From assembly GCF_001509795.1 (NCBI RefSeq), contig NZ_LLZN01000057.1, positions 1 through 64,000 on the forward strand: a DNA stretch of 64,000 nucleotides. Direction: 5' to 3'. Source of the DNA: Streptomyces sp. NRRL WC-3605. Its GTDB lineage: Bacteria > Actinomycetota > Actinomycetes > Streptomycetales > Streptomycetaceae. The notes below the pieces were generated by a model, which saw only the letters and a program-made list of their open reading frames with translations, made no database searches and was not told the DNA's origin. Position numbers and translations under genes: made by a program. Shown here one piece after another: positions 15,408 through 23,562 of the stretch. Each line of letters opens with the position of its first letter. The stretch's first letter is position 1.

Positions 15408-16925
15408 GTGATCAGTCGTAGAACCCTGCTCGGTGCCGGCTCCGCAGCCGCCGGTCTCGCTCTCGTACCCGCCGCTCCGGTGGCCGCCGAAGGCGCGGGC
15501 GTGCCGTACGCCCGGCTCGCGGGCCGCCTCTCGGGCCGGCTCGTGCTGCCCTCCGACCCCTACTACACCGTCGCCCGGCAGGTGGAGCTCGGCCAGTTCG
15601 ACGCGGTGAACCCGCAGGCCGTCGCCTACTGCCGCAGCGCGGCGGACGTCTCGGTGTGCGTGCGCTTCGCCCAGGACCACGGCGTGCGCACGGCGGTCCG
15701 CAGCGGAGGCCACAACTACGGCGGCTGGTCCACGACGCCGGGCCTGATCATCGACGTGTCGCAGCTGAACGCCGTGACGGTGAACAGCGCCTCGTCGGTG
15801 GACATCGGCCCGGGCGCGCAGAACGTCACCATCCTGAACGCGCTGGCCCCGCACCATCTGGTGGTCAGCGAGGGCGGCTGCCCGACCGTGTGCGCGGGCG
15901 GCTTCCTGCAGGGCGGCGGCTTCGGCTTCCTGACCCGGCCGACCGGCATGGCCTGCGACGCGGTGACCGCCGCGCAGGTGGTGCTCGCCGACGGGCGCGT
16001 GGTGACCGCCTCGGCGAAGCAGAACCCGGACCTGTTCTGGGCGATCCGCGGGGGCGGCGGCGGCAACTTCGGCGTCGTCACCCGGTTCACGGTGACCCCG
16101 CACACCGGCGACCAGATGGCGATCAGCAACCTGATCTTCCCGTACGACCGGATGGCCGACGTCCTCGACGGCGTGGCCCGCTGGCTGGTGGACGCCCCCC
16201 ACACGATCGGCGGCGGCGCCTACGTCGTGCAGCCCGACGCGGCGCCGGGCTCGGTGCCGCAGGCCAACGTCTTCCTCGCCTCCCGGGGCACCCCGGCCGA
16301 ACTGAGCTCCGAGGCGGCCCGGTTGCTCGCCCTGACCGGTGCGCCGGTACAGCGCCAGGACGGCGTGATGACGTACCAGCAGCTCATGATGATGATCTTC
16401 GGCTGTGCCACCCTCACCGAGGACCAGTGCCAGCGCTCCGAGAAGACGCCCTCCGGCACGCTGTCCCGCCCCGCCTACGGCCTGGAGCGCACCCGCCTGG
16501 GCAGCGCTCCGTACGCGGCGAGCGGCTGGGCGGACGTGATGACGGCGTTCGACGCGGACCGCCGGGCCGGCCAGGCGCGCTACCTGGACTTCCACTTCTT
16601 CGGCGGCGCCGCCAACGAGCCGTCCCGCACGGCGACGGCGTACGTGCACCGTGACTCGCTCTTCTCGGTCAACTACCGGGTCCTGATCAACGATCCGGCG
16701 CAGGTGACCGACGAGGCCAAGGCCGTGGCGAACACCTGGGTGGACCGGGGCTTCGCCACGATCGACCCGCTGTCCAACGGCGAGAGCTACCAGAACTGGA
16801 TGGACCCCTCGCTGACGGACTGGAAGCGGTCGTACTACGCGGAGAACTACGCGCGGCTGGCCCGGATCAAGAGCGCCTACGACCCGCACCGGTTCTTCCG
16901 CTTCCCGCAGTCCATAGGCGCCTGA
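15408..16925 (+). CDS. Tat-exported berberine-bridge-type FAD oxidase (AknOx/GilR-like)
   Basis: A 505-residue FAD-linked oxidase. It begins with a twin-arginine signal (SRRTLLGAG, then a hydrophobic stretch to about residue 28 ending AAPVAAEG). The PP-loop Arg-Ser-Gly-Gly-His motif (SGGHNYGGW, H102) and C158 in GGCPTVCAGGFLQGGGFG are the two attachment points for bicovalent FAD. The C-terminal BBE tail (YAENYARLARIKSAYDPHRFFRFPQ) is intact. Relatives oxidise sugar hydroxyls or close rings late in anthracycline, gilvocarcin or tetracycline pathways. The GTG at 15408 has a weak binding site. The export signal predicts a final oxidation outside the membrane. Confidence 0.85.
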   Translation: MISRRTLLGAGSAAAGLALVPAAPVAAEGAGVPYARLAGRLSGRLVLPSDPYYTVARQVELGQFDAVNPQAVAYCRSAADVSVCVRFAQDHGVRTAVRSGGHNYGGWSTTPGLIIDVSQLNAVTVNSASSVDIGPGAQNVTILNALAPHHLVVSEGGCPTVCAGGFLQGGGFGFLTRPTGMACDAVTAAQVVLADGRVVTASAKQNPDLFWAIRGGGGGNFGVVTRFTVTPHTGDQMAISNLIFPYDRMADVLDGVARWLVDAPHTIGGGAYVVQPDAAPGSVPQANVFLASRGTPAELSSEAARLLALTGAPVQRQDGVMTYQQLMMMIFGCATLTEDQCQRSEKTPSGTLSRPAYGLERTRLGSAPYAASGWADVMTAFDADRRAGQARYLDFHFFGGAANEPSRTATAYVHRDSLFSVNYRVLINDPAQVTDEAKAVANTWVDRGFATIDPLSNGESYQNWMDPSLTDWKRSYYAENYARLARIKSAYDPHRFFRFPQSIGA

Positions 16926-16947
16926 GCGCCGGCCGGCCGTCCGCCTC

Positions 16948-16975
16948 GCGGGTGCCCTCCCCTCCGGGCACCCGC
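16948..16975. terminator. Bidirectional hairpin between the oxidase and the DinB-type gene
   Basis: A 10-bp perfect stem (GCGGGTGCCC with GGGCACCCGC) with an 8-nt loop lies between two convergent genes, 23 bp past the oxidase stop and 22 bp before the convergent stop at 16997. Confidence 0.75.
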
Positions 16976-16996
16976 GGGGACGGGACGGCTCCGGGG

Positions 16997-17599
16997 TCAG
17001 GGCCTGCGGCCGTACCAGCCGACCAGGCGGTCGATGGCGGGGGCGTCGTCGGGGACGTCCACGACGGGGCCGAACGGCACCTGGCCGCCGCGCGGTTCGC
17101 GGGGCACCGCCCGGTGCATCGCGGCCAGCGGCGCGGCCAGCACGGCGTCGTCCCACGCGGGCTTCTGGCCGGTGGCCTTGGCCAGGTCCCAGGTGTGCAG
17201 CACGAACTCATTGGTGTAGATGACCGCGGCGGCGGCGCCGGGGACGGGCCCCCAGGGCAGCCCGATCTCCCGGCCGAGGACCGCCGGATCCGACCAGACC
17301 GACCGCAGTTCCTTCGTCCCGGCGGCCCAAGCCTCGGCCCAGGCGCCGTCGGCGACGTCCTCGGCGAAGTGCGGCACGGAGAAGAACTGACCGCCCGCGC
17401 CGATCACGGCGACGCGGCGGAGCACGGAGACGAGGTGAAGGGACAGTTGGCGCACCGAGTAGTCCGGACAGGGCGTGGTGCCGTCGTGGTCCTCGGGCCG
17501 CACGGCGGCGAGCACGTCACCGGCCAGGTCGACGGCCTTGAACAGGCCGTCGCGGGGGTCGGCGAGCGGGGTGGCGGAAGCGTTCACGGGTTGGGTCAT
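16997..17599 (-). CDS. TIGR03086-like DinB/mycothiol-type metal-binding protein
   Basis: A 200-residue protein. DGTTPCPDYSVRQLSLHLVSVLRR near residue 40 matches the N-terminal helix signature (TPCPDWTVRDLxxH) of the actinobacterial TIGR03086 family, and TNEFVLHTWDLAKATGQ supplies the second conserved His region. These four-helix-bundle proteins resemble DinB and mycothiol-dependent maleylpyruvate isomerase; their reactions are mostly unknown. ATG at 17599 has GGAAG at about 10 nt; an upstream GTG at 17629 has its purine run too close. It is divergent from the WYL regulator with only 64 bp between, suggesting that regulator controls it. Confidence 0.75.
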   Translation of the reverse strand: MTQPVNASATPLADPRDGLFKAVDLAGDVLAAVRPEDHDGTTPCPDYSVRQLSLHLVSVLRRVAVIGAGGQFFSVPHFAEDVADGAWAEAWAAGTKELRSVWSDPAVLGREIGLPWGPVPGAAAAVIYTNEFVLHTWDLAKATGQKPAWDDAVLAAPLAAMHRAVPREPRGGQVPFGPVVDVPDDAPAIDRLVGWYGRRP

Positions 17600-17663
17600 G
17601 CCGTCGAGTCTTCCGGCGAAATGGGCCACCCTCCGGCCTGTTTACCCGAAGGGGTGAGCGCTG

Positions 17664-18632
17664 ATGCGCGCTGACCGGCTGGTGGCGGCCCTGTTGTTCC
17701 TCCAGGCGCGCGGCCGGGTCACGGCGGCGGAGCTGGCGGCCGAGCTGGAGGTCTCCGAGCGGACCGCGCGCCGCGACCTGGAGGCGCTGACCGCGTCGGG
17801 TGTCCCCGTCTACGCCCAGCGCGGCCGGGGCGGCGGCTGGCGGCTGGTCGGCGGGGCGCGTACGGATCTGACCGGGCTGACCTCGCCGGAGGTGCGGGCC
17901 CTGTTCCTGGCGGCCGGCTCGTCGGCTGCCTCCCCCGAACTGCGCGCGGCGCTGCGGAAGCTGCTGCGCGCGGTGCCGGAGCCGCTGCGGCCGCACGCGG
18001 AGGCGGCGTCCCGGGCGCGGATCGTCGACGAGCTGGACTGGTCGGGCACCGCCGTGACGGCGGCCGACCCGCATCTGGCGGAGCTGGAGGGCGCGGTCCT
18101 CGACGGGGTACGGGTCCGGCTGGGGTACGCCCGGCCCGGCGAGGAGCCGGCCGAGCGGACCGTGGACCCGTTCGGCCTGGTCCACAAGGCGGGCCACTGG
18201 TACCTGGTGGCCGGCACCGCTGACGGGCTGCGGTCCTTCCGGCTGGGCCGGGTCTCCTCGGTGGAGCCGACGGGCGAGCCGGTGCGGCGGCCCGCCGGTT
18301 TCGACCTGGCGGCGGCCTGGCGTTCGCTGGCGACCCGGCTGGAGGACAGGCTGCTCGCGGCGAGCGTCACCGCACACGCCGACCAGGACGCCCTGCCCGT
18401 GCTGCAGCGGCTGTTCGGCGGGCGGCTGCGGATCGGGCGGCTGCTCGGCGACGGCCGCCGGGAGATCGAGGCGGCCGGGCCCTCCCTGGAGGTGCTGGCG
18501 GCCCAGCTGGCGGGGCTGGCCGACCGGGTGGAGGTGGTGGGCCCGCCGGCGGCCCGCGCCCATCTCGCCCAGCTGGGCCGCGCCCTGCGGGTCCGCTACG
18601 AGGAGCTGGAGGAGGCGGCGACGACCTCCTAG
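17664..18632 (+). CDS. YafY/DeoR-type HTH regulator with WYL domain
   Basis: A 322-residue regulator. The N-terminal HTH (LLFLQARGRVTAAELAAELEVSERTARRDLEALTASGVPVYAQRGRGGGWRLV, residues 6-60) is typical of the YafY group. The WYL ligand domain follows (about 140-210; AGHWYLVAGTADGLRSFRLGRVSSVEPT) and then a WCX tail (about 225-315). Its ligand is unknown. ATG at 17664 follows GAAGGGG. It is divergent from the DinB-type gene, the usual target arrangement. The stop codon directly abuts the HxlR-type operator of the next gene. Confidence 0.85.
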   Translation: MRADRLVAALLFLQARGRVTAAELAAELEVSERTARRDLEALTASGVPVYAQRGRGGGWRLVGGARTDLTGLTSPEVRALFLAAGSSAASPELRAALRKLLRAVPEPLRPHAEAASRARIVDELDWSGTAVTAADPHLAELEGAVLDGVRVRLGYARPGEEPAERTVDPFGLVHKAGHWYLVAGTADGLRSFRLGRVSSVEPTGEPVRRPAGFDLAAAWRSLATRLEDRLLAASVTAHADQDALPVLQRLFGGRLRIGRLLGDGRREIEAAGPSLEVLAAQLAGLADRVEVVGPPAARAHLAQLGRALRVRYEELEEAATTS

Positions 18633-18633
18633 T

Positions 18634-18670
18634 CACTTTCCTCTAGGTACCTACTATACCGAGGATGCTA
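18634..18670. promoter_or_regulatory. HxlR-type operator, copy 2 (quinone-reductase-like gene promoter)
   Basis: The 37-bp element is identical to 9816-9852 except at two positions and includes the same TAGGTACCTA palindrome and GGTA/TACC pair. It starts two bases after the stop codon of the WYL gene and lies 75 bp upstream of the SDR start, so it is the promoter/operator of the following gene. Confidence 0.75.
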
Positions 18671-18744
18671 CCGTCGAAGACATCGCACCACATCGCACCA
18701 CTTGACCCCAACTCACCCTTGTTCATTCCTATTTGGGAGTTCTC

Positions 18745-19590
18745 ATGATCGTTGTCACCGGAGCCTCCGGGAACGTCGGCCGTCCGCTCGTCGAGGCGCT
18801 CGCCGCCGCGGGCGAGAAGGTCACGGCCGTCTCCCGCAGTCCCCTCTCCCACGACCTGCCGGAGGGAGCGCGGCATGTCCGCGCCGACCTCGCCGATCCC
18901 TCGACGCTCGGCCCCGCCCTGGAGGGCGCCGAGGCGCTGTTCCTGTTGCTCGCCGGTGACCTGCTCGGCGGCGGCGCGCCCGCCACCGAGGTGCTGGCCG
19001 CCGCCCGTGAGGCCGGGGTGCGGCGCGTGGTGCTGCTGTCCTCGCAGATCAACGCCACCCGCCCGGACGCCCTCTCGCACGGCCGGCTGCGCGAGTTCGA
19101 GGAGGCCGTGCGCGGCTCCGGCCTGGACTGGACGATCCTGCGTCCGGGCGGCTTCGCCTCCAACGCCTACGCCTGGATCGAGACGGTCCGCACCCAGCGT
19201 GCGGTGATCGCCCCGTTCGCCGACGTGGCCCTGCCCGTCGTGGACCCGGCGGACATCTCCGCCGTGGCGGCCGTGGTGCTGCGCGAGGACGGCCACTCCG
19301 GGCAGACGTACGAGCTGACCGGTCCGGCCGCCGTCACCCCGCGCGAGCAGGCCGCCGCGCTCGCCGAGGCCCTCGGCGAGAAGGTGGGCTTCGTCGAGCT
19401 GACCCGCGAGCAGGCCCGCGAGCACATGGCGCGGTTCATGCCGGAGCCCGTCATCGACGGCACCCTCGACATCCTCGGTGAGCCGCTGCCCGCCGAGCAG
19501 CGCGTCAGCCCCGACGTCGAGCGCCTCCTCGGCCGTCCCGCGGGCTCCTTCGCGGGCTGGGCCGAGCGCAACGCGCCCGCCTTCGCGTGA
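18745..19590 (+). CDS. NmrA/QOR2-like NAD(P)H-binding reductase (atypical SDR)
   Basis: A 281-residue single-domain Rossmann protein starting MIVVTGASGNVGRPLVEALAAAGEKVTAVSR, with the GxxGxxG of NmrA-type atypical SDRs. LFLLLAGD and VVLLSSQINATRP follow as the second and third nucleotide-site strands. No YxxxK is visible, as in QOR2 (YtfG). In E. coli, YtfG is a quinone reductase encoded next to the HxlR regulator YtfH. Here the cognate HxlR gene appears to be the one at 9377, linked by the shared operator. ATG at 18745 follows GGGAG; an upstream TTG at 18733 is less likely. It probably reduces quinonoid intermediates or toxins. Confidence 0.8.
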   Translation: MIVVTGASGNVGRPLVEALAAAGEKVTAVSRSPLSHDLPEGARHVRADLADPSTLGPALEGAEALFLLLAGDLLGGGAPATEVLAAAREAGVRRVVLLSSQINATRPDALSHGRLREFEEAVRGSGLDWTILRPGGFASNAYAWIETVRTQRAVIAPFADVALPVVDPADISAVAAVVLREDGHSGQTYELTGPAAVTPREQAAALAEALGEKVGFVELTREQAREHMARFMPEPVIDGTLDILGEPLPAEQRVSPDVERLLGRPAGSFAGWAERNAPAFA

Positions 19591-19608
19591 CCCCCGCCCC
19601 CTGAGGCC

Positions 19609-19638
19609 GGCGCCGGCGTCTCCCCCGTCGCCGGCGCC
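19609..19638 (+). terminator. Hairpin after the QOR2-like gene
   Basis: A 10-bp perfect stem (GGCGCCGGCG with CGCCGGCGCC) and 10-nt loop lie 18 bp past the stop at 19590. Confidence 0.7.
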
Positions 19639-19684
19639 CCGAACAGCCGCGGCCCTCTCCCACACGGCCGTGGCACCGGCACCG

Positions 19685-19719
19685 CCCCGGACCCGGAAAT
19701 CCCCCGTACGGGTCCGGGG
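19685..19719 (-). terminator. Hairpin after the secreted esterase gene
   Basis: An 11-bp perfect stem (CCCCGGACCCG with CGGGTCCGGGG) with a 13-nt loop lies 7 bp past the esterase stop on the minus strand. Together with 19609-19638 it separates two convergent genes. Confidence 0.7.
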
Positions 19720-19726
19720 CGGGCCA

Positions 19727-20713
19727 TCACCCGTCCAGCCCCCAGGCCCGGCCCATCCGGTAGGCGGCGCACAGGTTCACGTCGAGCAGATACGCCCCGG
19801 CCGTCCCGCACTGTTCGCCGCCGCTGCCGGGGTCGACGGGCTGCCCGTGGCCCATCCCGGTGAGGCTGTACGTCTCCACGACCGCGCGCCCGGAGGCGTC
19901 CCGGAACACCTGGTGCGGGAACCCGCCGACCGTGTCACTTGCGTCGGCGCTCTGGTCGGTGCCGTGCGCGTCGGTCCACTGCCGGGTCAGGTCGGTCATG
20001 TTGACCGGCTTCACGGTGTAGTCGGCCGTGCCCTGGAAGGCGACGAGCGTGGGCCAGGGACCGGTGTACCCGGGCCGCGCGGCCCGCACCCGGTCACCCC
20101 ACTGCCGTGCGGTCTGGGTGGCGCCGACGTACATGCAGACGTACGGCGAACCGGCGGCCTGCGCGCACCCGTACGGCAGCCCGGCCACGATGCCGCCGGC
20201 CGCGAACTTCTCCGGGTAGGCCGCCATCATCACGGCGGTCATGCCGCCCCCGGCGGACAGCCCGGTCACCTGGACCCGGGAGGCGTCACCGGAGGTGTCG
20301 GCGAGCTGGCGGTCCACCATCTGAGCGATCGACGCGGCCTCGCCCTGGCCGCGAGCGATGTCCCCGGTCTGGAACCAGTTGAAGCAGGACGAGAGGTTGT
20401 TGGCACTCTGCTGCTGAGGCAGCACGACGGAGAACTTCCAGCGGTCGGCGAGCTGGAGCCATCCGCCGCCGGTGCCGTACCCGGCGGCGTTCTGGGTGCA
20501 CCCGTGCAGCGCGACGACCACCGGCCGGCCGGCGGGCAGCCCGTCGGGGACGTACCGGAACATGCGCAGGGCACCGGGGTTGGACCCGAACCCGGTCACC
20601 TCCTGGAGCGAGGCGGCGGCGGCCCGGCCGGGGGCGAGGAGGACGGAGGTCAGGGCGACCAGCAGGGTCACCAGGACGGCGAGTCGAGGGCGTGCGGCTC
20701 TGGTCGGTGTCAT
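19727..20713 (-). CDS. Secreted PHB-depolymerase/LpqC-type esterase
   Basis: A 328-residue alpha/beta hydrolase with an N-terminal signal peptide (RPRLAVLVTLLVALTSVLLAPGRAAAA, cleavage near residue 33). The oxyanion region VVALHGCTQNAAGY, the nucleophile elbow GLSAGG (about residues 150-155), a late acidic region and the His in GMGHGQPVDPG make up the catalytic set. The Cys pattern suggests disulfides. The family cleaves polyhydroxybutyrate, feruloyl or acetyl-xylan esters; the substrate is unknown. The start was placed at ATG 20713 because the signal peptide begins there, although the ribosome binding site is poor. Confidence 0.82.
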   Translation of the reverse strand: MTPTRAARPRLAVLVTLLVALTSVLLAPGRAAAASLQEVTGFGSNPGALRMFRYVPDGLPAGRPVVVALHGCTQNAAGYGTGGGWLQLADRWKFSVVLPQQQSANNLSSCFNWFQTGDIARGQGEAASIAQMVDRQLADTSGDASRVQVTGLSAGGGMTAVMMAAYPEKFAAGGIVAGLPYGCAQAAGSPYVCMYVGATQTARQWGDRVRAARPGYTGPWPTLVAFQGTADYTVKPVNMTDLTRQWTDAHGTDQSADASDTVGGFPHQVFRDASGRAVVETYSLTGMGHGQPVDPGSGGEQCGTAGAYLLDVNLCAAYRMGRAWGLDG

Positions 20714-20790
20714 GCGGACGGACCGTAGAAGCACCGAGGGGACGCCGATATGGGGCCGGACACCACAACGGGCGCCCGTCGCATGGTGGT

Positions 20791-21348
20791 TCAGTCGCGG
20801 CCGGACCACTGGAAGCGGCGTGCCACCGCCCGCGGATCCCGTACGGCCCGGACGAGCCCGAGCGCGAGCAGCGCCACGCTGACGGCCAGGCAGACCCAGA
20901 ACACGGCCTGGGCGACCGGCGCGAGGTCGAGGGTGCTGCCGTCCGTGAAGCGGCAGTACGCCCGGGGCGGGAAGACCTCGGAGACGCCGGTCCCGCCGTG
21001 ATGCAGCGAACAGGGATCCTCGCCGGGGTCCTTGAGGGTGTCGTCGGCGGTGACGACCAGCAGCCAGGCCAGCGCCGCCCCCGGCACGGTTCCGAACACC
21101 GCGAGCTTCGCCCCGAGCGGCAGCCGGGGGTGCTCCAGGAGGCCGTTCAGCGCGACCAGGACCACCAGGTACACCGCGCCGACGGCGACCGCGACGGCCC
21201 GCCGGCCGAACACCTCGTCCAGCAGCCACATCACCGCCGCGACCGGGGGCGCTGTGAGGACGGCGACCTTGAAGCCGGGCGGCACCGGCGCCCTGCCGAG
21301 CAGATACAGCGCGGCCGCCCCGGCGAGGACGACGAAGAAGAAGCTCAC
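20791..21348 (-). CDS. Small multi-pass membrane protein, unknown function
   Basis: A 185-residue protein with four to five hydrophobic stretches (VSFFFVVLAGAAALYLL, VAVLTAPPVAAVMWLL, AVAVAVGAVYLVVLVAL, VFGTVPGAALAWLLVV, AVFWVCLAVSVALLALGLV). A 45-residue loop before the last helix contains two Cys (PCSLHH, AYCRF). No family was recognised. The GTG at 21348 overlaps the stop of the lipoprotein gene upstream as GTGA, so the two are translationally coupled and probably work together at the membrane. Confidence 0.65.
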   Translation of the reverse strand: MSFFFVVLAGAAALYLLGRAPVPPGFKVAVLTAPPVAAVMWLLDEVFGRRAVAVAVGAVYLVVLVALNGLLEHPRLPLGAKLAVFGTVPGAALAWLLVVTADDTLKDPGEDPCSLHHGGTGVSEVFPPRAYCRFTDGSTLDLAPVAQAVFWVCLAVSVALLALGLVRAVRDPRAVARRFQWSGRD

Positions 21349-22355
21349 GGGCGTGCGGTCGCGCCCGGGTCCCGGTACGTCTCGTCCCGCTGCCATGGGC
21401 CGACCCCGAGCCGGCCCGTCGTCCCGAGGTCGAGTTCGGGGACGACCGTCACCGGGTCGGCCCCGGGCCTGGCCCACACACGGGCGTAGGGCGCGTTCAC
21501 CGGCGTACCGGCCTGGGTGGTGTTGCGCCAGGCCAGCGTGGTCCTGGCGGCCTCTCCCGGACGCAGCGTCAGCGGCCGCGGGGCTTCCTGGCCGCCGATC
21601 CCGGTGCCGATCTGCTCGGTCCCCCGCAGGATCCGGACGTCCTTCACGGTGTCGTGGTCCTCGTCCTGGATCTCCAGCTCCGGATACCCGTCGAGCGCGT
21701 ACGGCGTTGTCCCGCAGTTCACCAGGTGCAGACCGACGACCCGCAGCCCCATGGCCGCGTCCCCCCGGTCGGCGTACACCCGCACCCCCGACGCCGGGCA
21801 GGGCCCCGACGCCGACGACGCCTCGGCGACGGGGACGCTGCGCACCCTGAGCACCTTCACGCCCGTGACCTCGGCGTCGCCCAGGTTCGTGCTGGTCATG
21901 GCGGCGGCGCCCTTGCCGGTCCGGCCGGGCCCGACCGCCTCGACGACGTGCTCCGCGGTGCCGGCCGCGCCCCCGGACGCCGAGCTGAACGAGAGGGTCA
22001 CGGTGTAAGTGGCCGCGGCGGAGGTCTTGTTGACGACCTCGAACTCCGCGCTGTAGTCGACGCCCACACAGCCGCTCTCCGGACCCCAGGCGTACAGCTT
22101 CGTGACCCGTACGCCGTTCTCCTCCGTCACGGGGGACGGCAGGGGCAGCGTGGTGGGGGTGCCCGAGGGGGTCGGCGTCGGCCGGCCCGCCGAGGGCGTG
22201 GCCCCGTACTGGGTGTAGTCCGAGGGGCACAGGGCCCGGGCGCGGACCCGCCCGTCACCGCCGTCCGCGCCCGATGAGGCGTCGTGCGAGCCGCACGCGG
22301 TCAGCAGCAGGAGGCCGACCAGGACAGGGGGCACGGCACGCGGGAGTCTGGGCAT
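21345..22355 (-). CDS. DUF4232-like lipoprotein
   Basis: A 336-residue secreted protein with a lipobox LLTAC at residues 17-21, so C21 should be lipidated. A Ser/Thr/Pro linker follows (PSAGRPTPTPSGTPTTLPLPSP). Two beta-rich parts come next: about 75-175 (SAEFEVVNKTSAAATYTVTLSFSSASGG) and about 185-310, where GLRVVGLHLVNCGTTPYALDGYPELEI resembles the DUF4232 signature found in many actinobacterial lipoproteins. Function unknown. ATG at 22355 starts the signal peptide. It is coupled to the membrane protein at 20791. Confidence 0.72.
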   Translation of the reverse strand: MPRLPRAVPPVLVGLLLLTACGSHDASSGADGGDGRVRARALCPSDYTQYGATPSAGRPTPTPSGTPTTLPLPSPVTEENGVRVTKLYAWGPESGCVGVDYSAEFEVVNKTSAAATYTVTLSFSSASGGAAGTAEHVVEAVGPGRTGKGAAAMTSTNLGDAEVTGVKVLRVRSVPVAEASSASGPCPASGVRVYADRGDAAMGLRVVGLHLVNCGTTPYALDGYPELEIQDEDHDTVKDVRILRGTEQIGTGIGGQEAPRPLTLRPGEAARTTLAWRNTTQAGTPVNAPYARVWARPGADPVTVVPELDLGTTGRLGVGPWQRDETYRDPGATARP

Positions 22356-22387
22356 CCGCCCACCCCACCAGGGGAGCGCTCCCAGAG

Positions 22388-22428
22388 CTGTGACACACCC
22401 CACACCAGCCGTCACAGCAGTGTCACAG
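22388..22428 (-). promoter_or_regulatory. Repeated TGTGAC motifs upstream of the DUF4232-like gene
   Basis: On the minus strand CTGTGAC appears twice 11 bp apart (ends 22428 and 22417), and its inverted copy GTCACAG lies nearer the gene (22388-22394 as CTGTGAC on plus). The three copies end 33 bp before the ATG at 22355. This resembles an operator or repeated activator site. Confidence 0.35.
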
Positions 22429-22436
22429 ACGACCAA

Positions 22437-22464
22437 GGCCCCGCCGCTCGGAAGCGACGGGGCC
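22437..22464 (-). terminator. Terminator of the tmRNA gene
   Basis: A hairpin of GGCCCCG paired with CGGGGCC and, after one C-A mismatch, CGCT with AGCG, closed by a CGGA tetraloop. It lies about 42 bp past the tmRNA 3' end on the minus strand. Confidence 0.7.
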
Positions 22465-22505
22465 TGGGCCGACATGGGTTGAGAGGGCCGGAGCCTTCTC
22501 GATCG

Positions 22506-22871
22506 TGGAGATGGCGGGAATCGAACCCGCGTCCAACGGTGCAGAATCAGGGCTTCTCCGTGTGCAGTTCGCTGCGATTTTCTCGGCCCCGGCGATCACG
22601 CGAACAAGTCGCCGACGGGCCCAGTCACTGTTTGATTTCCCTCTTCACCCCGTGACCGGGATCAAGGTTTAGTTCCCTAGCTGATGCCAGGATCCGGGTC
22701 GGGAACAGCCCCGGGCTGACACTTCGCAAGTCGCTACTTAGGCAGCGAGGGCGAAGGAATCGCGCTTGGTGTTGGCGATTATTTTTTGCGACATATGGTT
22801 TACGAGATCATTGCCGCTTCCTCGACACGCTTCCCCTGCTTCGACAGCCGCTGTCGAAACCGATCATCCCC
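22506..22871 (-). ncRNA. ssrA: Transfer-messenger RNA (tmRNA, 10Sa RNA)
   Basis: The 5' GGGGAUGAUCGGUUUCGAC and the 3' GCGGGUUCGAUUCCCGC T-arm followed by CAUCUCC-A form the tRNA-like domain: GGGGAUG pairs with CAUCUCC through seven pairs including one G-U. The CCA end is not encoded. The tag reading frame lies at 22776-22738 and encodes ANTKRDSFALAA followed by TAA, the proteolysis tag ending in LAA added to stalled proteins. Pseudoknot-type repeats fill the middle. It acts with SmpB, whose gene starts upstream on the same strand, to rescue stalled ribosomes. Confidence 0.97.
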
Positions 22872-22960
22872 ATGTGGTGTTTTCAAGAGCCGCACCCTCT
22901 GTGAGGTGCGTTGCCATCGTACGTGACCAACGCCGGACGATGCCAGTGCATTCCCGTCCG

Positions 22961-23515
22961 TCAGTGGCCCCGCTGCCGGCGCTTGGCCGCCGCGATCGCG
23001 CGGTCCGACTCCCGCCGGTCCTGCTTCTCCCGCAGCGTCTGCCGCTTGTCGTACTCCTTCTTGCCGCGCGCGAGCGCGATCTCGGCCTTGGCGCGGCCGT
23101 CCTTGAAGTACAGGGCGAGGGGCACGATGGTGTGACCCGTCTCCTGGGACTTCGCCTCCAGCTTGTCGATCTCCTCCCGGTGCAGGAGCAGCTTGCGCTT
23201 GCGGCGCGCGGAGTGGTTGGTCCAGCTGCCCTGGTGGTACTCCGGGATGTGGGCGTTGTGCAGCCACGCCTCGCCCCCGTCGATCTGGACGAAGCCGTCG
23301 GTCAGCGACGTCCGGCCCTCGCGCAGCGACTTGACCTCGGTGCCCATGAGGACCAGACCGGCCTCGTAGGTGTCGATGATCGCGTAGTCGTGCCGGGCCT
23401 TCTTGTTCTGGGCGACGATCTTCTTGTTGCCGCCCTTCTCGCCGTCCCTGGCCTTCGCGGCGGACCCGCCCTGCTTGGGCTGGGACTCCTTCGGTACGTA
23501 CATTCCCTTGCTCAT
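22961..23515 (-). CDS. smpB: SsrA-binding protein SmpB
   Basis: A 184-residue SmpB with a charged N-terminal extension ([36 protein letters not shown]). The core begins [42 protein letters not shown], continues [32 protein letters not shown], and ends in the basic tail [31 protein letters not shown] that inserts into the mRNA channel. It delivers tmRNA to stalled ribosomes. Possible starts are ATG at 23515 or MYVPKE at 23503; the former keeps a longer leader, and neither has a strong binding site. The tmRNA gene is 90 bp downstream, the usual linkage. Confidence 0.95.
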   Translation of the reverse strand: MSKGMYVPKESQPKQGGSAAKARDGEKGGNKKIVAQNKKARHDYAIIDTYEAGLVLMGTEVKSLREGRTSLTDGFVQIDGGEAWLHNAHIPEYHQGSWTNHSARRKRKLLLHREEIDKLEAKSQETGHTIVPLALYFKDGRAKAEIALARGKKEYDKRQTLREKQDRRESDRAIAAAKRRQRGH

Positions 23516-23562
23516 AGTGCCGTCCATTTTCGCACTACGGACGGGGTGCGCGGGAAGCCGTT

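Noticed and set aside
22506..22535. tRNA-like T-arm sequence
   Set aside because: It is the 3' half of the tmRNA, not a separate tRNA; the matching acceptor strand is 350 bp away at the tmRNA 5' end.
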